From positions 3,060-67,059 of the forward strand of contig CAJUAU010000017.1 in assembly GCA_910584645.1 (NCBI GenBank): DNA of 64,000 nt. The letters are read 5' to 3'. Made by a program: the position numbers and the translations under genes. Below, one piece after another: positions 28,347 to 36,100 of the stretch. The stretch comes from an uncultured Eubacterium sp. (lineage in GTDB: Bacteria > Bacillota > Clostridia > Lachnospirales > Lachnospiraceae). Below the pieces are notes generated by a model. It had not been told where the DNA came from and ran no database searches. It saw only the letters and a list, made by a program, of their open reading frames with translations. Each line of letters starts with the position of its first letter. Within the stretch, counting starts at the first letter, position 1.

Positions 28347-28375
28347 AGTGTACTGAATATAGCGTAAATTGTCAA
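28347..28375 (-). promoter_or_regulatory. Promoter of the S8 protease-LRR operon
   Basis: Minus strand: -35 TTGACA (28375-28370), 17-nt spacer, -10 TACACT (28352-28347), about 60 nt upstream of the start codon. Confidence 0.7.
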
Positions 28376-28546
28376 TTTTTTTCTGGATTTGTATATATTT
28401 AGGAATTACATCTCCATTTTTTATTTACAAATTAGCGCTATTGTTCCTGTTTTAATGATATAGAATTATACTATAAATAATATATATCATTTTCCAATAT
28501 CCAACGTATTCCAGACAAATTTATTCCACACTAGTGTATTGACCTG

Positions 28547-28918
28547 TTGACATTTGATAAAACTACGAAGAATATTTTCACATCGGTATGTCAGAGCCTC
28601 CCGGCTGGCATGAGTGTTGCCAGCTGGTGTGCTGATAACGGCATCACAAAGGCGAATTATTATTATCGGCGCCGCCGGGTGCGGAAAGCCTGCCTTGAAC
28701 ACATTCAGAAAGAAATTCCTGCGCAGCAGATAGTCCCTGTAGAACCAAAGCTTTTACAGCAGAGACATAAAGGCAGCAATAAGCAGCGGGGACTGGATAT
28801 TTCCGCAAAAGGATTGTCTGTTCATGTAACAGAATCTACATCTATGGCTCTTCCTGCAGCGGTTCTTGAGGTGATAAGGACCGATATGGGAAGGGGACGG
28901 ATGGCTCCTGTTATATAA
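28547..28918 (+). pseudogene. IS66-type TnpA accessory protein, orphan remnant
   Basis: About 123 codons. GMSVASWCADNGITKANYYYRRRRVRKA matches the helix-turn-helix of IS66-family TnpA/OrfA, and VTESTSMALPAAVLEVIR fits its C-terminal end. No good start codon or ribosome site is seen (first codon TTG), and the TnpB and TnpC genes are absent on either side. I read it as a relic of an IS66 insertion at the border between the S8 operon and the DUF6273 genes. Downstream 28919-29083 holds no recognisable coding sequence. Confidence 0.6.
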
Positions 28919-29083
28919 GAGGCTGTCAGGAAGCTGTTTTCAATGGCTGCGCAGCCCGGTGGAAGTACGTTCCCTGACACAGCAATTTTACGGACATATA
29001 TGCCACAGTTACCCATGTTCCCTTTTTTGAAAGGATGTAGCCGGAAAGGACACCATAAGCAGTTCTGATGCACCTGAGGCTCT

Positions 29084-29113
29084 GGGCATTATGACGGATG
29101 CCCTTTATTATTT
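29084..29113 (+). terminator. Weak plus-strand terminator after the IS66 remnant
   Basis: GGGCAT (29084-29089), 8-nt loop, ATGCCC (29098-29103), then TTTATTATTT. Confidence 0.4.
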
Positions 29114-29137
29114 ATCTCATTGAAATGCATAAAACTG

Positions 29138-30481
29138 CTATTTTTTTATCTTAAACTTCTTCGTGCTGCTCCATGCCCCGTAACTTTTCTTTTTCCCCTC
29201 CATGCGGTAAGACCGGACACGAAAATAATAGGTTTTCTTCTTTTCCAGGTTCTTCATGGTAACTTTGTTTTTGGAAACCAGCTCCTGCTTTTTGTTCTTC
29301 CATTTCTTAGAAGTGCTGTAACAGATCTGATACCCTTTGGCCCCAGGAGATTTTTTCCAGGATAGGGATACATCACATTTTTTGCCTTTTGATTTTACAA
29401 TAGTTATTTTTCTGTTCCATTTCAAAGGCAGTGGGAACGGGGCAGTTTCTTTTACCTTTCCGTCGGATGATACGGTTCCGGCATACAGCCAGCCCGGTGA
29501 ACTTCCAGATTTAGAAACCGCTTTTAAATTAAGATGAAGAGCCGGACGGACAGCAAAGTGAGGGGCGTCCACACTGTATCCAGTCCCTACAGAACCAGTG
29601 TTATACACAAAAGCAGCGAGAGTACTGGTAGAACGGATGATGGCGCATGGAGAGCGCAGCCACCATTGGGTGTTTCCCAAAAAAGAGTTGTTAGAGATAT
29701 ACTTGCTTTTAATCTCTCCCCCTTGTAGTGTGTACACTGTAGCCATTGAAGTTCTTTTCTCCCAATCCCAATCATACATGTCTTTAACAGAAAATCCATA
29801 CTGCGGATTTGTTACTTCTTCAAGGGATAAGAGATATAATTTGTCAAAGGTGGAATAATTCCCACTCTCCACATTTTTTTTAAAATTGCTATGATCTGTT
29901 GCCGGCATAAAGCCATGGTCAGTCAAACTTAAACGTTTCTCTGTTACTACATTTGTAGTAACAATCGCCTGTTTTTCCTGCTTCGTAAAAGCATAATGAT
30001 AAAAACTTTTATTCCGATAGTCTTTTCCCAGGGCATTCTTTTCCGGCCCATAACCATTCAGCCAGCTGCGCATCGTACAAGTGTCCCATGCGACCCATTC
30101 CAGTTTATCATTGTATCGCTGACAGTCCAGATTCTTATCGGCCAGCAGAAAGACGTCATCTCCCTCGACGGACAGCACACGCCACTTGATCGGTGTTTTG
30201 GTATCTTTTTTGTCAGCCTTCCCGTTCTGATCCGTATCCTCCTGCCAGTACCTGCCAAACCAGATACAGTCCCAGACGGTTCTGCTCTGTTCAACCGGCT
30301 CCGCATCTTCCAGATCCTCTTCATCAAATTCTTCCTCCGGATCAGGTTCCTGAATGAAGATGCGTGGATTCCTGAGATCATATTCCGCCGCCAGGCTCAC
30401 ACTTCCAGCCGCCGGAACAAGCCCTGGCAGAAATGTAAGGATCAGAATAAATGCCAGTAATTTTTTAATACTAAATTTCAT
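29138..30481 (-). CDS. Secreted DUF6273 + fibronectin-III protein A
   Basis: 447 residues. Signal peptide (about 1-32), acidic linker (PEEEFDEEDLEDAEPVEQ, about 45-65), DUF6273 domain (about 68-335) with VWDCIWFGRYWQEDT, PIKWRVLSVEGDDVFLLAD, MRSWLNGYG, QWWLRSPC and FAVRPALHLNL, then a C-terminal Fn3-like repeat with YQICYSTSKKWKNKKQELV and KTYYFRVRSY. The function of DUF6273 is not established; the fold resembles C-type-lectin/sulfatase-modifying domains by motif pattern only. The patch between QWWLRSPC and AVRPAL (29555-29647) is hypervariable relative to paralogues B and C. More diverged than B and C are from each other. Confidence 0.83.
   Translation of the reverse strand: MKFSIKKLLAFILILTFLPGLVPAAGSVSLAAEYDLRNPRIFIQEPDPEEEFDEEDLEDAEPVEQSRTVWDCIWFGRYWQEDTDQNGKADKKDTKTPIKWRVLSVEGDDVFLLADKNLDCQRYNDKLEWVAWDTCTMRSWLNGYGPEKNALGKDYRNKSFYHYAFTKQEKQAIVTTNVVTEKRLSLTDHGFMPATDHSNFKKNVESGNYSTFDKLYLLSLEEVTNPQYGFSVKDMYDWDWEKRTSMATVYTLQGGEIKSKYISNNSFLGNTQWWLRSPCAIIRSTSTLAAFVYNTGSVGTGYSVDAPHFAVRPALHLNLKAVSKSGSSPGWLYAGTVSSDGKVKETAPFPLPLKWNRKITIVKSKGKKCDVSLSWKKSPGAKGYQICYSTSKKWKNKKQELVSKNKVTMKNLEKKKTYYFRVRSYRMEGKKKSYGAWSSTKKFKIKK
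29555..29647 (-). other. Hypervariable patch of DUF6273 protein A (31 codons)
   Basis: Lies between the conserved QWWLRSP and AVRPALHLNL blocks. Nearly every codon is NNT or NNC. Fixed residues A, V, G, V, G, V recur in the same order as in B and C (AAFVYNTGSV aligns with ASSVSFGGIV in B and ASIMSFLGSV in C). It is 4 codons longer than the B and C patches. Confidence 0.6.
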
Positions 30482-30514
30482 ATTTCTGTCCTCCTAAGAA
30501 TCATCTCATATGTT

Positions 30515-30565
30515 CATCCCTTCTGCCACGTCGTGGTTTTGATGACCAGATGTACAGAAGGGATG
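30515..30565 (-). repeat. 11-bp inverted repeat in the leader of gene A
   Basis: CATCCCTTCTG (30515-30525) and CAGAAGGGATG (30555-30565), perfect, with a 29-nt loop that itself contains CCAC/GTGG. No U-run follows on the minus strand. It lies between B and the ribosome site of A. Confidence 0.5.
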
Positions 30566-30608
30566 GGGGTTGTGCAATATTTATTTTCCAGCGAATTTTA
30601 TCTTTCTG

Positions 30609-31784
30609 TTACGTCCTGATCTTGATCCTCTTCACACTGCTCCATGCCCCATATACTTTCTTTGTCCCCTCCAGATGGTAAGCCCGGACACGGAAATAAT
30701 AGGTCTTTCTCTTTTTTAGCTTTTTGATCACTGCTTTGTTTTTAGAAACCAGTTTCTGCTTTTTGCCCTTCCACTTCTTAGAGGTGCTGTAACAAATCTG
30801 ATACCCCTTCACTCCGGCAGTCTTCTTCCAGGAAGCTGTCACAGTACCCTTCTTCTTTTTGAGTTTCAGGGATGATACTTTCCCGACCGCGGCTTTTGCC
30901 GAAACAGCCGAGGTCACGGTACCAGCGTATGACCAGCTTGGGAGGGATGATAGATTTAAATGCATAGCCGGACGGACGGCATAATCATAGTAAGTGACAT
31001 GAACGCCATACGTAAAGACAATTCCACCGAAACTCACGCTGGAAGCGTGATAACTAAATTTGCCCGGCGACCGGAGCCACCAACATCCATTCCCCGCATC
31101 CTCCCCCACATTCTCCCCGTATTCACTTGTCCATGCCCCCTTCCCTTTCGTAAAGGCAGTATTCTTGGCCCTTCTGCTTTCCGCATTGTCACTCCTGGAA
31201 GAAACAAACCCATATTCCATATTCGTCGCCTCGTCGATGGACAGCAGATACACCTTGTCTATCGTATCATTTCCGCCCTCTGTGCCGTGCACTGGATTGG
31301 CATTGTTTACTACATTTTCCGTTTTGATCGCAGATTGCTCATCCGCAGAAAATGCATTGTTTAGGAAGTTATTGTCACTGTAGTCCTTCCCATCTTTATT
31401 CGCCTCCGCCCCATAGCCGTTCAGCCAGCTGCGCATCGTGCAGGTATCCCAGGTGGCACTTGTTCCTGTCTCATTATATTCCTGGCGGTCCAGACACTTG
31501 TCTGCCAGCAAAAACACATCATCACCTTCCACAGAAAGCACCCGCCACTTAATCGGCTGTTTCCTATCGTTTTTATTGGCTATGCCGTCTCCGTTAGTAT
31601 CCTCCTGCCAGTAGTTCCCAAACCAGATGCAGTCCCAGATGGTGACGCCATTGGCATCGGTTGTAGGGTTATTCAAGCCATAGCCCGCCGCCTGAACCGG
31701 GGCGGATCCGGACAGGGGCAGAATTCCTGCCAGCAGGACGCCAGTGAAAAACAGCGCCCGTGTTCTTTTACTCTTTTTCTTCAT
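30609..31784 (-). CDS. Secreted DUF6273 + fibronectin-III protein B
   Basis: 391 residues from ATG 31784 (GAGG nine nt before; ATG 31790 also possible; longer readings run into the C gene). Signal peptide LLAGILPLSGSAPVQA, DUF6273 domain with WDCIWFGNYWQEDTNGDG, PIKWRVLSVEGDD, MRSWLNGYG, CWWLRSPG and AVRPAMHLNL, then an Fn3-like C-terminus (SSLKLKKKKGTVTASWKK, YQICYSTSKKWKGKKQKLV). Secreted, no anchor seen. About 85% like C except for the patch 30981-31061. Lies 41 nt after C. Confidence 0.85.
   Translation of the reverse strand: MKKKSKRTRALFFTGVLLAGILPLSGSAPVQAAGYGLNNPTTDANGVTIWDCIWFGNYWQEDTNGDGIANKNDRKQPIKWRVLSVEGDDVFLLADKCLDRQEYNETGTSATWDTCTMRSWLNGYGAEANKDGKDYSDNNFLNNAFSADEQSAIKTENVVNNANPVHGTEGGNDTIDKVYLLSIDEATNMEYGFVSSRSDNAESRRAKNTAFTKGKGAWTSEYGENVGEDAGNGCWWLRSPGKFSYHASSVSFGGIVFTYGVHVTYYDYAVRPAMHLNLSSLPSWSYAGTVTSAVSAKAAVGKVSSLKLKKKKGTVTASWKKTAGVKGYQICYSTSKKWKGKKQKLVSKNKAVIKKLKKRKTYYFRVRAYHLEGTKKVYGAWSSVKRIKIRT
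30981..31061 (-). other. Hypervariable patch of DUF6273 protein B (27 codons)
   Basis: By eye, 35 of 81 nt differ from the equivalent patch in C, 28 of them in codon positions 1 or 2, and 17 of 27 residues differ. The next 78 nt downstream differ at 5 positions, and the upstream GGNTGGCTCCGG-type block is nearly identical. Variable codons are NNT/NNC apart from AAA and GTG. Confidence 0.7.
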
Positions 31785-31825
31785 GTTCATAGTCCTCTCC
31801 GAGATATTTTCCTGTTTTTTCCCCA

Positions 31826-32989
31826 CTACTTCCTGATCTTGATCCTCTTCACACTGCTCCATGCCCCATATACTTTCTTTGTCCCCTCCACACGGTAAGC
31901 CCGGACACGGAAATAATAGGTCTTTTTCTTTTTGAGTTTCTTGATCACTGCTTTGTTTTTAGAAACCAGCTTCTGCTTTTTGCCCTTCCATTTCTTAGAG
32001 GTGCTGTAACAGATCTGGTACCCTTTCACTCCAGTAGTTTTCTTCCAGGAAGCTGTCACAGTGTCCTTCTTCTGTTTAAGTTTCAGGGATGATACTTTTC
32101 CCAGCGCGGCTTTTACTGGAACAGCTGAGGTCACGGTACCAGCGTATGACCAGCTTGAGAGGGATGATAGATTTAAATGCAAAGCCGGCCGGACAGCACC
32201 ATACCTGTGGTAGACATTATAACCGGTCGTGAGGACACTTCCAAGAAAAGACATGATGGAAGCGTTACCACTATCGCCACCCGGCGACCGGAGCCACCAA
32301 TATCCATTCCACGCGTCCTCCGCATATGCGCTTGTCCATGCCCCCTGCCCTTTCGTAAAGGCAGTATTCTTGGCCCTTCTGCTTTCCGCATTGTCGCTCC
32401 TGGAAGAAACAAACCCATACTTCACATTCGCCACCTCATCGATGGACAGCAGATACACCTTGTCCATCGTATCATTTCCGCCCTCTGTGCCGTGCACTGG
32501 ATTATCATTGTTCACTACACTTGTAGTTTTGATTACCGACCGCTCACCCTCCGAAAATGCATTGTTCAGGAAATTATCGTCACTGAAGTCCTTCCCATCT
32601 TTATTCGCCTCTGTCCCGTAGCCATTCAGCCAGCTGCGCATCCTGCTGGTCTCCCAGGTGACACTTGTTTCTGTCTCATTATACTTCTGGCAGTCCAGGT
32701 TTTTATCTGCCAGCAAAAACGCATCATCACCCTCCACAGAAAGCACCCGCCACTTGATCGGCTGTTTTCCATCGTTTTTATCAGCTTTGCCGTCCCCGTT
32801 GGTATCCTCCTGCCAGTAGTTCCCGAACCAGACGCAGTCCCAGGTGATAACGCCATCCCTGGTCACAGAAGGGTTGTTCAGACCATGGTCAGCCGCCTGA
32901 ACCGGGGCGGATCCGGACAGGGGCAGAATCCCTGCCAGCAGGGTGCCAGTGAGAAGCAGCGCCAGTGTTCTTTTACTCTTTTTCTTCAT
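31826..32989 (-). CDS. Secreted DUF6273 + fibronectin-III protein C
   Basis: 387 residues from ATG 32989 (AGGAGG nine nt before; ATG 32995 possible). Same architecture as B: signal peptide, DUF6273 domain (WDCVWFGNYWQEDTNGDGK, YWWLRSPGG, AVRPALHLNL), Fn3-like tail. First of the C-B-A set, downstream of polC. No strong promoter is seen in 32990-33167. Secreted surface or matrix role is inferred from the signal peptide and Fn3 module only. Confidence 0.85.
   Translation of the reverse strand: MKKKSKRTLALLLTGTLLAGILPLSGSAPVQAADHGLNNPSVTRDGVITWDCVWFGNYWQEDTNGDGKADKNDGKQPIKWRVLSVEGDDAFLLADKNLDCQKYNETETSVTWETSRMRSWLNGYGTEANKDGKDFSDDNFLNNAFSEGERSVIKTTSVVNNDNPVHGTEGGNDTMDKVYLLSIDEVANVKYGFVSSRSDNAESRRAKNTAFTKGQGAWTSAYAEDAWNGYWWLRSPGGDSGNASIMSFLGSVLTTGYNVYHRYGAVRPALHLNLSSLSSWSYAGTVTSAVPVKAALGKVSSLKLKQKKDTVTASWKKTTGVKGYQICYSTSKKWKGKKQKLVSKNKAVIKKLKKKKTYYFRVRAYRVEGTKKVYGAWSSVKRIKIRK
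32198..32278 (-). other. Hypervariable patch of DUF6273 protein C (27 codons)
   Basis: Same length and boundaries as the patch in B, between YWWLRSPG and GAVRPALHLNL. Variable codons read GGC GAT GGT AAC ATC, then TCT, CTT, AGT, CTC, ACC, TAT AAT, TAC CAC AGG TAT GGT, almost all NNY, interleaved with fixed A, S, G, V, T, G and V codons. Confidence 0.7.
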
Positions 32990-33045
32990 GTTCATAATCC
33001 TCCTATATATCTACTGTCAAATTACAACAGCTTCTTTGACATATG

Positions 33046-33129
33046 CTAACATCCCTCACCCAGCCAGCGCTCTTCTATCTCTTCTGCCAGCTGGATGATT
33101 TCCTGCTTTATGTCATCCTCAAGATTCAT
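33046..33129 (-). CDS. Possible 27-residue small protein after polC
   Basis: ATG to TAG frame encoding MNLEDDIKQEIIQLAEEI and ending ERWLGEGC: acidic, helical, amphipathic, no signal peptide. GGGG stands seven nt before the ATG. Lies 38 nt after polC and upstream of the DUF6273 genes. I do not recognise it; it may be chance. Confidence 0.35.
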   Translation of the reverse strand: MNLEDDIKQEIIQLAEEIEERWLGEGC

Positions 33130-33167
33130 TTACAATCCCCACTTTCCTCAATCACTATCCAACCCTC

Positions 33168-36100
33168 TCACTGAAAAAAGTCCAGTATCGACATCTGGTC
33201 CGTCTCCGGCAGATCCCCCAGGATCCCCAGTTCCGCCATCTTTTCCACCACGGTTCCTGACACCTTGCAGCGCTCCTTGAAATTCTCACGGGAGGAAAAT
33301 GGCCCGTCCTTCACGGCTTCCACGATTCCTTCCGCCGCTTTGCCTCCCATGCCGTCAATGGAATCCAGGGAGGGCATCAGCTGGCCGTCGATGATCTGAA
33401 AATGCGTGGCCTTGGCGCGGAAGACGTCAATGGGCATAAAGGTAAACCCTCTGGCGTACATTTCCTGCACGATCTTCATGTCACCCAGGCTGTCCTGTTC
33501 CTTCTTGGATAACTCATTGGAACGGCGTCTGTAGTCCCGGATCGCCGCCTCCAGCTTTTCTTTTCCCTGGCACATCAGCTCATAGTCAAAGGCTTTGGCG
33601 CGGATACTGAAAAATGCCGCATAATAGGCGAGGGGATAAAACACCTTAAAATACGCGATCCGGAATGCCATCATGACATACGCCACCGCGTGGGCTTTCG
33701 GGAACATGTACTTAATGCGCTTACAGGACTCGATGTACCAGTCCTCCACTCCGGCTTCCTTCATCGCCTGTTCCATGTCCGGTGTCAATCCCTTTCCCTT
33801 ACGGACGCTCTCCATGATCTTAAAAGCAAGTCCGTTCTCCACCCCGGTATGGATCAGATAGGTCATGATATCGTCACGGGTACAGATTGCTGTGGACAGG
33901 GTACAGTTGCCTTCCTTGATAAAATACTGGGCATTGTTCAGCCACACATCAGTACCGTGGGACAGCCCGGAGATCCGCACCAGATCGGAAAAATTCTTGG
34001 GCTTCGTATCCCGCAGCATCTGCATGACGAATTCCGTCCCAAACTCTGGAATACCAAGACTCCCCAGGTCACATCCCATCAGTTCCTCCGGCGTCACCTT
34101 TAACGCCTGCGTATCCGCAAACAACGACAATACTTCCTGGTTGTCCAGGGAAATGGTCTTCGCATCCAGTCCCGTCAGGTCCTCCAGCATACGTATCATC
34201 GTGGGATCGTCGTGTCCCAGTATATCCAGTTTCAGCAGGTTGTGGTCGATGGAGTGGTAGTCAAAATGGGTGGTGACAATGGCGGTCTCCTGATCGTTCG
34301 CCGGGTGCTGCACCGGCGTAAAGGTATAGATCTCCCAGCCAAGGGGAAGCACGATGATACCGCCGGGATGCTGCCCGGTGGAACGCCGGATGCCGACGCA
34401 GCCCTCCATGAGCCGCTCAATCTCCTCCACCCTCTTATGCTCGCCCCGCTCCTCAAAATAGTTTTTCACATAACCAAATGCCGTCTTCTCTGCCAGACCG
34501 GCGATGGTTCCGGCGCGGAAGGTCTGCCCATCTCCAAAGATCACCTCGGTGTAGGCATGGGCCTTACTCTGGTATTCTCCGGAAAAGTTCAGATCGATAT
34601 CCGGCTCCTTGTCCCCATAAAATCCCAGGAAAGTCTCAAAGGGGATGTCGTGTCCGTCCTGCACCAGAGGCTCCCCGCACTCCGGACAGGTCTTCGGCGG
34701 CATGTCACAGCCAGAGCTTCCCGCATATTTCTTTACCTCTTCCGAATCAAAATCCACGTAGTGGCAGTGGGCACAGTAATAATGTGCCGGCAGAGGATTT
34801 ACCTCTGTGATACCGGACATGGTCGCCACAAAAGAAGATCCCACAGAGCCACGGGAACCTACCAGATAACCGTCCTCGTTGGATTTCCACACCAGTTTCT
34901 GGGCGATGATGTACATCACGGCAAATCCATTTTTAATGATAGAGTCCAGCTCATGATCCAGCCTTCCCTTCACCTGGGGCGGAAGATCCTCTCCGTACAT
35001 GCTCTTTGCCTTATTATAGCAGATATTTCTCAGGGTTTCATCGGAATTCGGGATCACCGGTGGACATTTATCTGGATATACTGGTGAAATCTTCTCGATG
35101 CGGTCTGCGATGAGATTCGTGTTTGTCACTACCACCTCATATGCCTTCTCCTCGCCCAGATAAGCGAATTCCTCCAGCATCTCCTCCGTCGTGTGGAGAT
35201 ACAGGGGCGGCTGGTCATCCGCATCCTTCATCTTCTTGCCTGCAAAGATAATACGGCGGTACACCTCATCCTCCGGATCGAGAAAATGCACATCACAGGT
35301 CGCCGCTACCGGTTTTCCATACTTCTCTCCCAGCGCCACGATGCGCCGGTTCATCTCCCGGAGATCCTCTTCGCTGTTAATCTTTTCCACCCGCTCACTG
35401 TCGATCATAAACTGGTTATTTCCCAGGGGCTGGATCTCCAGATAATCATAGAAATCCACCAGCTCCCTGATCCGCTCCTCCGGCGCCTCATCCAGAAGGG
35501 CGCGGTACAGCTCACCTGCCTCACAGGCGGAGCCGATGATCAGTCCCTCCCTGTATTTGTTAAAAACGCTCTTTGGAATTCTCGGACGCCGGTAAAAGTA
35601 ATTCAGATGTGCCAAGGACACCAGCCGGTACAGATTGACGCGGCCCGTCTCATTTGCCGCCAGGATAATGGCATGAAAGGAGGGCTTTTTCTTCACGATA
35701 TCCGCCGATCCCAGCGTGATCTCCGACAGCTTTGCCAGGTCATAGATCCCTTTATCCGCGAACATCGCCACAAACTTCTCAAAGATCTCCGCCGTCGCTC
35801 CGGCGTCATCCACCGCCCGATGGTGGTTTTCCAGGGAAATCTTCAGCTTCTTGGCAATGTTGTCCAGCTTATATTTGGCGAGCTCCGGAAACAGGACACG
35901 GGCAAGCCCTACGGTATCCAGCACCGTGTAGTCGGTGCGGATGCCCTGCTCCTCCGCCTTTGCCTTTATAAAGCTGTGGTCAAATCCTGCGTTGTGTGCC
36001 ACCAGCACACTGTCGCCGATAAACTCCAGAAACTGGGGAAGGATCTCCTGGATACCTCCAGCCTCCTTTACCATATCGTCGGTAATGGTAGTCAGTTCTG

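Noticed and set aside
28919..29083. IS66 tnpB/tnpC continuation after the TnpA remnant
   Set aside because: Translations in three frames gave no TnpB or TnpC motif; the stretch is left as non-coding.
29138..32989. Complete diversity-generating retroelement within the window
   Set aside because: No reverse transcriptase, accessory protein or adenine-rich template was found on either strand; only candidate target genes are here.
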